Below, one piece after another: positions 17,159-25,278 of a DNA stretch of 64,000 nucleotides. Each line of letters begins with the position of its first letter. Within the stretch, counting starts at the first letter, position 1. Origin of the DNA: Alteribacter keqinensis (lineage in GTDB: Bacteria; Bacillota; Bacilli; Bacillales; Salisediminibacteriaceae); assembly GCF_003710255.1 (NCBI RefSeq), contig NZ_RHIB01000002.1, positions 620,001-684,000 on the forward strand, read 5' to 3'. The notes beneath the pieces are model-generated. The model searched no databases. It saw only the letters and a program-made list of their open reading frames with translations, and was not told where the DNA came from. A program made the translations under genes and the position numbers.

Positions 17159-18532
17159 ATGAACAAGGAAAAACATGATACATCACAATCCGGTTCTTTC
17201 TGGAAATTTTTAATTCCTTCATTAATTGGGATCGGGTTGTTTATGACACCGGTACCCGTTGACGGTGAAGTAACAATTCCCGTTGCTATACTGGCAAACT
17301 TATTAGAAGACACACTCGCTTCTGTGCTTCCGGCAATTTTAACGATTATTATCTCTCTCAGCTTTATTGGTTCACTCATTGCTATTTTAATGAAAAAAGG
17401 AAAACCTCAGACCTTTTCCAATACACCGTTTGTTGAGAGGCTTCTCGTTGTAGGTCCTTTCTGGCTCATTGTTCGTTTTGTTGCTTTCGTTCTTGCAATT
17501 ATGACGTTCTTCCAGATCGGACCTGAAGCAGTATACAACGAATATACCGGCGGCTTGTTATTAATGGAGGGCGGGCTTCTTCCCCTTCTCTTCACAGTAT
17601 TTTTGTTTGCCGGGCTGTTTTTGCCCCTGCTCTTAAACTTTGGTTTACTCGAACTGTTTGGTTCATTGTTAACGAAGCTTATGCGCCCCCTCTTTAAATT
17701 ACCGGGACGTTCTTCGATTGACTCCCTTACTTCATGGCTTGGGGACGGGACTATCGGGGTTCTGTTAACGAGTAAACAATACGAAGAAGGCTTTTATTCA
17801 AAACGTGAAGCGGCTGTTATCGGTACGACCTTCTCTGTTGTTTCCATTACATTCAGCCTGGTCGTTATTATGGAAGTCGGCCTTGAGCATATGTTTTTCC
17901 AGTTTTATGGAACAGTTGCATTAGCCGGATTTATTGCTGCACTGATCATGCCGCGTATTCCACCGCTGTCAAGAAAAGCGAATACTTATGCAAACGGTCA
18001 GGAAAGCCAGCTTGATGAGTCGATTCCAAAAGGCTATAATGCATTTTCCTGGGGATTCAAGCAGGCAAAAAAACGTGCTGCTCAAAGTAAAGGGCCGGGA
18101 GAATTTATGAAAGACGGCGGTAAGAACGTTCTCGACATGTGGCTTGGTGTGGCACCGGTTGTTATGGCTTTCGGTACACTTGCCCTTGTAGTGGCCGAGT
18201 TCACTCCTGTCTTTTCATGGCTCGGAGCTCCGTTTATTCCAATCCTGAATTTGATGCAGATTCCTGAAGCTGCCCTTGCATCGGAGGCATTGGTTGTCGG
18301 TTTTGCAGACATGTTCCTCCCTGCTATTTTTGCTTCTGGTATTGAAAGTGAATTGACCCGCTTTATTATTGCCTGTGTGTCCGTTACGCAGCTGATCTAT
18401 CTTTCTGAAGTCGGGGGAGTTCTTCTTGGATCAAAAATTCCGGTGAAGTTCCGTGACCTGCTTATTATTTATCTGCTTCGTACACTGATTACACTGCCGA
18501 TTATTACAATCGTTGCTCATTTGATCTTTTAA
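17159..18532 (+). CDS. YjiH family nucleoside-recognition (Gate) membrane protein
   Basis: A 457-residue protein with about ten membrane helices and the Gate/nucleoside-recognition pattern (DSLTSWLGDGTIGVLLTSKQYEEGFYSKREAAVIGTTFS; LTRFIIACVSVTQLIYLSEVG). YjiH-type proteins are thought to be transporters, but the substrate is unknown. ATG 17159 is chosen because AGGAG lies eight bases upstream; the GTG at 17150 is inside that spacing. It is monocistronic, with a cre-like site upstream and a perfect terminator downstream. Confidence 0.82.
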   Translation: MNKEKHDTSQSGSFWKFLIPSLIGIGLFMTPVPVDGEVTIPVAILANLLEDTLASVLPAILTIIISLSFIGSLIAILMKKGKPQTFSNTPFVERLLVVGPFWLIVRFVAFVLAIMTFFQIGPEAVYNEYTGGLLLMEGGLLPLLFTVFLFAGLFLPLLLNFGLLELFGSLLTKLMRPLFKLPGRSSIDSLTSWLGDGTIGVLLTSKQYEEGFYSKREAAVIGTTFSVVSITFSLVVIMEVGLEHMFFQFYGTVALAGFIAALIMPRIPPLSRKANTYANGQESQLDESIPKGYNAFSWGFKQAKKRAAQSKGPGEFMKDGGKNVLDMWLGVAPVVMAFGTLALVVAEFTPVFSWLGAPFIPILNLMQIPEAALASEALVVGFADMFLPAIFASGIESELTRFIIACVSVTQLIYLSEVGGVLLGSKIPVKFRDLLIIYLLRTLITLPIITIVAHLIF

Positions 18533-18538
18533 TGTATT

Positions 18539-18578
18539 CACCCGCCTGGAACGGATTGTTCCAGGCGGGTGTTTTTTT
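18539..18578 (+). terminator. strong terminator
   Basis: CACCCGCCTGGAAC and GTTCCAGGCGGGTG form a perfect 14-bp stem followed by seven T. Confidence 0.92.
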
Positions 18579-18647
18579 GTTTTTTACCCTATCCTGAATA
18601 TTGAAGTAGTAAGGAGCAATAATCCTTCATTGAAATTCAGCTTCGTA

Positions 18648-18757
18648 GAACGGAATACGCTCCCTTTCCGCGGACTCGCGCCGAGCCTCCTCGGGGCTTT
18701 GCCCCTGTGGGGTCTCGCCTGTCTCGCATTTCCGCAGGAGTGTCGCGTATTCCGTTC
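18648..18757. repeat. GC-rich dispersed palindromic element (full copy)
   Basis: It is bounded by perfect 13-bp inverted repeats GAACGGAATACGC (18648-18660) and GCGTATTCCGTTC (18745-18757), with inner words CTTTCCGCGGACTCG, GAGCCTCCTCGG, GTGGGGTCTCGCCTG and CCGCAGGAGTGTCGCG. Similarity to the copy at 43900-44009 extends about 30 bases past each inverted repeat. No ORF is credible. The remainder of 18758-18939 shows nothing recognisable. Confidence 0.85.
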
Positions 18758-18939
18758 AACTTCGCACGATGCGTTGTTAAAATAAAGGGTAATAACAACC
18801 ACATTGAAGAAAGACCTTATACCTGACATCATATGAATTGGTACTATTTTCATTTTCTTTTATCGGTTTTTCATGGCTATGCTTGAAAAAAACGGCACTA
18901 TTTCTCCGTTTTCTCTGTTTCGAGGTACAGCTCCAACCA

Positions 18940-18979
18940 CACAAAAAAACACGCAGTCCCCGATAGGAATCTGCGTGTG
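18940..18979 (-). terminator. terminator of the RpiR-family gene
   Basis: Minus strand ACACGCAG pairs with CTGCGTGT, followed by TTTTTTT. Confidence 0.85.
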
Positions 18980-19002
18980 TCAGAATGCTCTTTTATCTTA
19001 AG

Positions 19003-19755
19003 TTACTCTTCAATAATCAGTTTTATATAGGATTCAAAAATGAGATCAACCAGGAGAACGAGGGGTGAACGTGCGGTCAGGTCATAACCGCCATATTCCG
19101 CCCGCTCCACCTGTGTACTGATCGAATCATCTACAAGTGTGGTAAGGGTGGAGTTAATGTTGTTTGTAATAGCCGCTGTATAAACATACTGGTGGGTCAT
19201 TTTGTCCGCCGTTTCCACAAGCGTTTTAGTTTCCCCGCTTGAAGAAATAAAAATAATGTAATCTCCCTTAGTCACTTTGTTGGAAAACAAGTCAATCATA
19301 TGGGATTCGTAAATATACATACTCGGCTTGTTTACCTGCATAAGAAGTTTGCTGAAGTACTCACCGAACATTTTGGACAGCCCTACTGCTATGATCACCA
19401 CCCGGTCCGCTTCTTTCATCCGTCTGCAGATTCTGTTTATATCCTTCTCATCGAGGTTTGAAAGGGTACTTTCTAAATCTTTATGGAATCTGGAGATCGA
19501 ACTGTCCGTTACCTCTCTCCTTGTTTCCTCTCCTAATTCCTTTAAAGCATATTTAAACTCCGAAAATCCGTCAAAACCAAGCTTTTGGCACATCCTGATA
19601 ACGGATGTGGTGCTGACGTTGACTTCTTTGGCAAGCGTTGTAAGAGCCATCCCCTTTGCCTCCGGAAGGTGAGCGTCGATAAAATACAACACGTGCTTTT
19701 CCGTGTAGCTGAGGGCTGGTACTTTGTTTGCAAAATGAGTCGTAATTTTTCCCAT
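19003..19755 (-). CDS. RpiR/MurR family transcriptional regulator
   Basis: A 250-residue regulator with an N-terminal helix-turn-helix (STTSVIRMCQKLGFDGFSEF, about residues 48-67) and a C-terminal SIS sugar-phosphate-binding domain (VGLSKMFGEYFSKLL; IIFISSSGETKTLVETA). Its divergent position next to the PTS / GH38 / GH13 genes makes it the likely local regulator, sensing a phosphorylated sugar from that pathway. In E. coli the comparable mng genes use a GntR-type regulator, so this would be a different control protein. AGGTG lies eight bases before the ATG. Confidence 0.88.
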   Translation of the reverse strand: MGKITTHFANKVPALSYTEKHVLYFIDAHLPEAKGMALTTLAKEVNVSTTSVIRMCQKLGFDGFSEFKYALKELGEETRREVTDSSISRFHKDLESTLSNLDEKDINRICRRMKEADRVVIIAVGLSKMFGEYFSKLLMQVNKPSMYIYESHMIDLFSNKVTKGDYIIFISSSGETKTLVETADKMTHQYVYTAAITNNINSTLTTLVDDSISTQVERAEYGGYDLTARSPLVLLVDLIFESYIKLIIEE

Positions 19756-19889
19756 AAAAACGGCACCTGATTTCTTTCAGATTGGCTGCATGAAGTTTCT
19801 GTGAGGGGCCGAAAGTCAGCACCTCCGGCTAACACCGCCTCAATAACAGCAGTCCTATTTATTATAGTACAAATAAGCGCAAATTACAG

Positions 19890-19916
19890 ACTGTACATAT
19901 ATACAGTGACTGTACA
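19890..19916. promoter_or_regulatory. candidate RpiR-type operator
   Basis: A perfect 18-bp palindrome ACTGTA-CATATA-TACAGT (19890-19907) is followed one base later by a third half-site, ACTGTACA (19909-19916). It lies between the divergent regulator and PTS genes. Regulator assignment rests on position only. Confidence 0.55.
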
Positions 19917-19949
19917 TTCACACCGGTGTATCTCATGTTACAAATAATG

Positions 19950-19963
19950 TGTAAGCGTTTTAC
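19950..19963. promoter_or_regulatory. cre-like site upstream of the PTS operon
   Basis: TGTAAGCGTTTTAC resembles the CcpA consensus and lies 80 bases before the PTS start, the expected place for carbon catabolite repression. Confidence 0.45.
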
Positions 19964-20042
19964 TTAAGCACTGGACAAAATAAAGTAATGCAACATGTCG
20001 ACATTACTATTTAAATTTAACGATAGAAAAGGAGTGACCAAC

Positions 20043-22013
20043 ATGGAACTGCGTTCTCAAACATCGGAAAACCTTATCTTTTTTGATGTGAACTGGTCAA
20101 CGAAACAGCAAGTACTTGAAGAACTGGTAAATGCCCTTGATGAAGAAGGTATTTTAACATCCAGGCAGGATTTCCTGAATACCGTTTACGAGCGTGAAGA
20201 AGTCTCAGCCACGGGCATGGAGAAAGGCCTGGCCATCCCCCACGGTAAATCACCTTCTGTAAAAAAAGCGGCTTTTGCCGTTGCGCGACTGAACCGCCCT
20301 CTTTCAGACTGGGAAAGCATTGACCCAAACAACAAGGTAGAGCTCGTTTTCCTTCTGGCGATTCCTGAATCTGAAGGCGGATCGACACACCTGAAGATTC
20401 TTTCAGAACTCAGCACCCGTCTCATGAATGAGGAATATTATGCAAACCTTTTCAATGCTAAAAACGCCTCTGAATTTCTTGAAGCCCTTGATGCAGACAA
20501 AACTAGTGACACGGAGGCTCCACAACAACCGGTAACCGGTAAAAAAGTGGTTGCCATTACTGCTTGTGCAGCAGGGATTGCCCACACATACATGGCAGCA
20601 GAAGCCCTTGAAAAAGCCGGTCGTGAAAATGGTATCCAGGTAAAAGTGGAAAAGCAAGGTGCCAACGGAATTGAAGATGGTCTGACTGCACAGGACATTA
20701 AAGAAGCAGATGCCGTCATATTCGCTACAGACATTACCCCCCGGGGAAAAGAGCGCTTCAACGGGTTGCCTTATGTTCAGACCCGGGTTGCTGAACCCCT
20801 TAAAAAAGGACCTGAACTTATTGATAAAGCATTAAACAGTCCTGATGGAACCGTTCAGGTGGAAGGCGATGAAGGCAGCAGTGCCGGTAACGGAGAAAAG
20901 ACCAGCCTCTTGAAGGAAATGGGACAAGGGATCCTAACGGGTATCTCGTACATGATTCCCGTCATTGTCTCTGCCGGTTTAATGATTGGAATTGCAAAAC
21001 TCGGGGCTATGCCGTTTGGACTTGTGAACGACATTCATGAGCCGAGCTTTGCCACTCATGAAAACCCGCTATTCGTGTTACTGCATCACCTTGATAAATT
21101 TGGTGCTTTAATATTTCAGTTTATGTACCCTGTTTTTGCAGCGTTTCTCGCCTTCTCTATTGCCAACCGTCCCGGTATTGTAGCAGGTTTTATCGGCGGT
21201 GCTTTTGCAACAGGCATGCACTTCCAGTACTGGGGTGTTGAAGGAGCCGTTGAATCCGGATTTTTAGGAGCGCTGTTTCTGGGTCTTGTCGCCGGTTACA
21301 CTGCAAAGTTTCTGAATGAAAAAATTAAACTCCATAAAAACCTGCAGGCCATGAAGCCGATGCTCATCATTCCTGCAGTGAGTGTATTGTCTATTTTCCT
21401 GATCAACTTTTATTTCGTAGACCCTGTATTCGGGGCTTTAAATGCGGGGATCACAAACCTGATTGAGTCTGCACAGGGCTCTGGAACACTGGTATTATCA
21501 GCCATTATCGCTTCTGCCACAGCGTTTGACTTAGGCGGACCTGTAAACAAGGCAGCCGGTGCCATTGCCATCGGTCTTGCCGCAGATCAGATTTTCCCGT
21601 TAACACCACGCGTTCTTGCGATTGTTATTCCGCCAATCGGTCTTGGACTGGCTACTCTTCTTGACCGTTATACCGTTGGCCGCCGTGTCTTTGACGCCAA
21701 CCTTTATGTGGCAGGTAAAACGTCACTGCTGCTTGGTTTTATTGCCATCAGTGAAGGAGCCATTCCATTTATGCTCCGAAACCCGCTGATCACCATTCCG
21801 ATTAACATCCTCGGGGCTGTGATCGGAGCTTGTACGGCCGTATTCCTCGGTGCTGTTCAATGGTATCCGCTTCCGGCAGTATGGGGCTGGCCACTGGTAG
21901 AAAGCTTCTGGGCTTACTTTATCGGACTCGCTGTCGGTGCATTTTTCATTGCTTTTGCCAATATCTTTGTCCGCTATGCCCTGATGGTACGCAACGAACG
22001 CAAATCAGCTTAA
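20043..22013 (+). CDS. mngA: PTS transporter IIABC, fructose/mannosylglycerate type
   Basis: A 656-residue EIIABC protein. EIIA has phospho-His 67 in GLAIPHGKS, EIIB has phospho-Cys 176 in AITACAAGIAHTYMAAEA, and EIIC spans roughly 300-650. Domain order and length equal E. coli MngA (HrsA, 658 residues), which imports 2-O-alpha-mannosyl-D-glycerate as its 6-phosphate. The next gene is a GH38 enzyme like MngB, which supports this substrate; other fructose-family PTS proteins look alike. ATG 20043 follows AAAGGAGTG; the upstream frame to 19995 has no ribosome-binding site. It is probably controlled by the divergent RpiR protein and CcpA. Confidence 0.85.
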   Translation: MELRSQTSENLIFFDVNWSTKQQVLEELVNALDEEGILTSRQDFLNTVYEREEVSATGMEKGLAIPHGKSPSVKKAAFAVARLNRPLSDWESIDPNNKVELVFLLAIPESEGGSTHLKILSELSTRLMNEEYYANLFNAKNASEFLEALDADKTSDTEAPQQPVTGKKVVAITACAAGIAHTYMAAEALEKAGRENGIQVKVEKQGANGIEDGLTAQDIKEADAVIFATDITPRGKERFNGLPYVQTRVAEPLKKGPELIDKALNSPDGTVQVEGDEGSSAGNGEKTSLLKEMGQGILTGISYMIPVIVSAGLMIGIAKLGAMPFGLVNDIHEPSFATHENPLFVLLHHLDKFGALIFQFMYPVFAAFLAFSIANRPGIVAGFIGGAFATGMHFQYWGVEGAVESGFLGALFLGLVAGYTAKFLNEKIKLHKNLQAMKPMLIIPAVSVLSIFLINFYFVDPVFGALNAGITNLIESAQGSGTLVLSAIIASATAFDLGGPVNKAAGAIAIGLAADQIFPLTPRVLAIVIPPIGLGLATLLDRYTVGRRVFDANLYVAGKTSLLLGFIAISEGAIPFMLRNPLITIPINILGAVIGACTAVFLGAVQWYPLPAVWGWPLVESFWAYFIGLAVGAFFIAFANIFVRYALMVRNERKSA

Positions 22014-22051
22014 GCAGCAAGATTTAAAACAGACTTCAGGAGGCATGTTAC

Positions 22052-24718
22052 ATGTCATCAAAAAAACAAACCGTATTCGTGGTCCCTCACTCCCACTGGG
22101 ACCGCGAATGGTACTTTACAATAGAAGATTCCAATGTGTTATTAATTGAAAATATGGACTACCTGCTAAATGTACTTGATGAGGACCCTGAATACCACGC
22201 ATATATGTTTGACGGCCAGGCTTCTGTTATCGATGAATATATTGCCAGACGTCCCAATGAAAAAGAACGTGTGTCAAGACTGGTAAAAGAAAAGCGGCTG
22301 TTTATCGGACCCTGGTATACCCAGACGGACTCCCTTCTTGTAAACAAAGAGTCCATGATCCGCAACCTCCTCTACGGTACCCGTATCGCAGAGGATTACG
22401 GTCACAACATGAATATCGGCTACCTTCCCGATATCTTCGGCCAGAATGCATACCTTCCATCGATTTTCAGAGGGTTCGGTCTTGACTACAGCATTTTGCA
22501 GCGCGGGGTTTATACAGATGAGCTGAAAGGAAGCATGAATTTCCACTGGACTTCACCTGATGGCGAATCAGTAAAAACAAACAACATGTACTACGGGTAC
22601 GGCCCGGGTAAGTTTTTATCAGATGAAGATGATTATTTTAACGAACGGCTTGTACCCATCCTTGAAAAGCTCAGTGATTTAAATGATGGTACATCTAATG
22701 TCCTCCTTCCATCCGGAGGAGATCAGGTTCTCGTTCGCAGACATTTCCCTGAAACAGTCCGCAGGCTAAATGAGAAAGACCCGGAGCGGGAGTATGTACT
22801 GAGCGACTATGAATCTTTCATGGAGGCGGCATGGTCAGATGAAAACGCGTTCGAAAATCATATTAAAGGCGAACTGATTGCTTCCCAGAAGTCCCGGATT
22901 CATAACACCATCCGGTCTCAGCGCTACGACATTAAACAGCTGAATTACCGTGTAGAAAACAAGCTTCTCACCATCCTTGAGCCGTTAAGTGTCATCGGAA
23001 AGTCTCTTGGTCTGAGCTACCCTCAGGCATGGATGGACGAAATGTGGAAAAAGCTGTTCGATGTTCACGCCCACGACTCGATCGGCGGCTGTAATTCAGA
23101 CGATACGAATAACGATATTATGGTGCGTCTGGAGAAAGTTGAACGGATCTGTGACGGACTCATCAACTTAAAAAAGAAACAAATTACCGAAGCCGTCAGT
23201 TGCGAAATCGGCCGCGACAATCTTTTAACGGTATTCAACTTCACTCCGGCTGCAGCTGAAAAAGCCGCAGAATCCGTTATTTTCACCAGGGAAAAAGTGT
23301 TCTCCGTGAAAACCCGTGATGGCGATGTTATTCCTGCAGAGCTCACTTCCCAGTCCTACATCAGCGGCGGAACAAAGATCGTTGTCACTGCTGAAGGGGA
23401 AAAACAAGTGGAAGAGCCGGGCTACTACCGCAGTGAAGTGACACTTACAAATACGAAGATCCCGGCGATAGGCTATCAAACATTCATTATTGAAGAAGAA
23501 AACGGTGACCTCGGTCTAAAAGAACCGGCAAACAAAGAGCAAATTGAGAATGACAATCTTCTCATTACATTCAAAAACGGCCGGCTTACCCTTACAGATA
23601 AACGGTCGGGTAAACAAATCGAAAACCTGCTCACTTTTGAAAACAGAGCCGACGCAGGCGATTCGTATGACTATTCACCTTTGGAAAATGACGAGCCCTA
23701 CTGGCTGACGGAAGGGACACTTACAGATGTCGAATCAGGCCCTCACAGTCAGACAATGACCGTTACGCACGCGCGCTCTGTACCTGCAAATCTTGAAGAA
23801 CGAAAAACAAAAGAAGAAACAGCCCTTCTTTCAATCAGTACAACTCTTACATTATGTGAGGGCGAATCGTACGTAAGGATTGTTCACCGTATCAACAACC
23901 AGATAAAAGACCACCGGGTCCGGGTTAATCTTGCCACGGGGGCGGACAACCCTTCTCACTCCTTTGCGGATCAGGGATTCAGCTTAATAGAACGTCCTGT
24001 ACAGAATCCGCATTTTAGCAACTGGAAAGAAAAAGGCTATGCGGAAGCACCGGTTTCCATCTACCCTCTTGAAAACTTTGCAGGGGTAGCCAATGGTAAC
24101 GGCATGGCTGCTGTTATTACAAAAGGACTGAAAGAATACCAGGTCACAGAGGAAGACTCTGCTCTTTCACTCACCCTTTTCCGCTCTGTGGGTCTTCTGG
24201 GGAGGGACGATCTTGCCTGGCGTCCGGGGCGTGCTTCCGGAATAAATAATAAGGTGGTTTACACACCGGATGCACAAATGCAGCAGGATCTCACTTTTGA
24301 ATATGCTTATGTGTTCGAAAGCGAAACCCATGATCCAAATACGTTGTTCTCTCTTGCTGATGAATACACTAAAAGATACGATACGTATCAGAAGCAGTCA
24401 CTTAACACGTTTGAAGAGCGTCTTGAACGGTTTGAGATTCCATATCCATTAACAGGGATTGCACCGGAATACTCTTTGTTCTCCTTCACCAATGAAAAAG
24501 TGAAAATGAGTATGTGTAAGCTCGGTCACGACCAGGATGGCGTGATGGTCCGGTTATTTAACCCAACCGATCAGCCTCTTCAGACAACATGCGAAGACTT
24601 CCAGGGCGAGCTGATTGTCTGTGATCTTAATGAAAAAGAACAAAAGAAAGTAACCGGCCGGTCTATTGACGTTCCTGCACGGGGATATGTAACGGTTAAG
24701 ATGATGCTCTTTTCTTAA
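22052..24718 (+). CDS. mngB: GH38 alpha-mannosidase, mannosylglycerate hydrolase type
   Basis: An 888-residue family 38 glycoside hydrolase. Zinc-binding HSHWDREW is at residues 13-20 and the nucleophile Asp at about 127 in GYLPDIFGQ; HAHDSIGG supplies further metal ligands. Opening and length resemble E. coli MngB (877 residues), which cleaves 6-phosphomannosyl-D-glycerate into mannose 6-phosphate and glycerate. It lies 38 bases after the PTS gene (AGGAGG site), clearly one transcript. The glycerate kinase further down would use the second product. Another alpha-mannoside phosphate is possible. Confidence 0.85.
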   Translation: MSSKKQTVFVVPHSHWDREWYFTIEDSNVLLIENMDYLLNVLDEDPEYHAYMFDGQASVIDEYIARRPNEKERVSRLVKEKRLFIGPWYTQTDSLLVNKESMIRNLLYGTRIAEDYGHNMNIGYLPDIFGQNAYLPSIFRGFGLDYSILQRGVYTDELKGSMNFHWTSPDGESVKTNNMYYGYGPGKFLSDEDDYFNERLVPILEKLSDLNDGTSNVLLPSGGDQVLVRRHFPETVRRLNEKDPEREYVLSDYESFMEAAWSDENAFENHIKGELIASQKSRIHNTIRSQRYDIKQLNYRVENKLLTILEPLSVIGKSLGLSYPQAWMDEMWKKLFDVHAHDSIGGCNSDDTNNDIMVRLEKVERICDGLINLKKKQITEAVSCEIGRDNLLTVFNFTPAAAEKAAESVIFTREKVFSVKTRDGDVIPAELTSQSYISGGTKIVVTAEGEKQVEEPGYYRSEVTLTNTKIPAIGYQTFIIEEENGDLGLKEPANKEQIENDNLLITFKNGRLTLTDKRSGKQIENLLTFENRADAGDSYDYSPLENDEPYWLTEGTLTDVESGPHSQTMTVTHARSVPANLEERKTKEETALLSISTTLTLCEGESYVRIVHRINNQIKDHRVRVNLATGADNPSHSFADQGFSLIERPVQNPHFSNWKEKGYAEAPVSIYPLENFAGVANGNGMAAVITKGLKEYQVTEEDSALSLTLFRSVGLLGRDDLAWRPGRASGINNKVVYTPDAQMQQDLTFEYAYVFESETHDPNTLFSLADEYTKRYDTYQKQSLNTFEERLERFEIPYPLTGIAPEYSLFSFTNEKVKMSMCKLGHDQDGVMVRLFNPTDQPLQTTCEDFQGELIVCDLNEKEQKKVTGRSIDVPARGYVTVKMMLFS

Positions 24719-24747
24719 AGGTTGTTACCCTCACAAGGGAAATTACG

Positions 24748-24855
24748 CTACAGGCGGACGCTTTCCGCGGGCACCGCTTCAGCTCCTCGGGAAAACCACC
24801 CTGCGGGGTCTTCAGACGATGCTGTTCCCGCAGGAGTCGCCGCCTTTCGCTCCAT
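24748..24855. repeat. GC-rich dispersed element (copy, plus orientation)
   Basis: Family words CTTTCCGCGGGCACCG, CAGCTCCTCGG, CTGCGGGGTCTTC and CCCGCAGGAGTCGCCGCC are present. It lies in the gap after mngB, facing the inverted copy at 24985. Confidence 0.75.
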
Positions 24856-24984
24856 TTCTTATGTTGAAACAACAATCTATGTGGAAACATACACCCATGC
24901 TGATTTTTCACACCAGGGAGCACGAACATAGGCATACGGATCTTTTTTCGGCAAGGTTACCTTTATCTTCTGGTTCTCGACGCG

Positions 24985-25112
24985 TTGAATTTGAACGGCA
25001 TATGCGAGACTTCTGCGGAAGTGCGAGACAGACCCCACATGGCGAAGCCCAGAGGAGGCTCTGCGAGTCCGCGGAAAGGGAGCGTATTCCCATTCAACGA
25101 AGCTTGAAACAT
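24985..25112. repeat. GC-rich dispersed element (copy, inverted orientation)
   Basis: An inverted copy with TTCTGCGGAAGTGCGAGAC, GACCCCACA, AGAGGAGGCTC, GAGTCCGCGGAAAGGGAGCG and CATTCAACGAAG. With the 24748 copy it makes a large inverted pair around about 130 bases that hold no credible gene. The rest of the gap up to 25278 shows nothing recognisable. Confidence 0.75.
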
Positions 25113-25278
25113 CGCTAAGAGGTTGAGAATAAATGCCCCGAAATAGTATTTTCAGGGCAGCCAAAATTTAAAACATAGGGGGTAATTCAGAGGTTGGTCC
25201 AACTTCCGGATTACCCTTTCATTCCATTACACCCTCCGGTTATTCAGCGGAAATTACTTTTTAAAAAGGATGATAGCA

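Noticed and set aside
24748-25112. Remnant of an insertion sequence with a transposase
   Set aside because: Several overlapping short frames exist, but none resembles a transposase; the inverted copies belong to the small non-coding repeat family.
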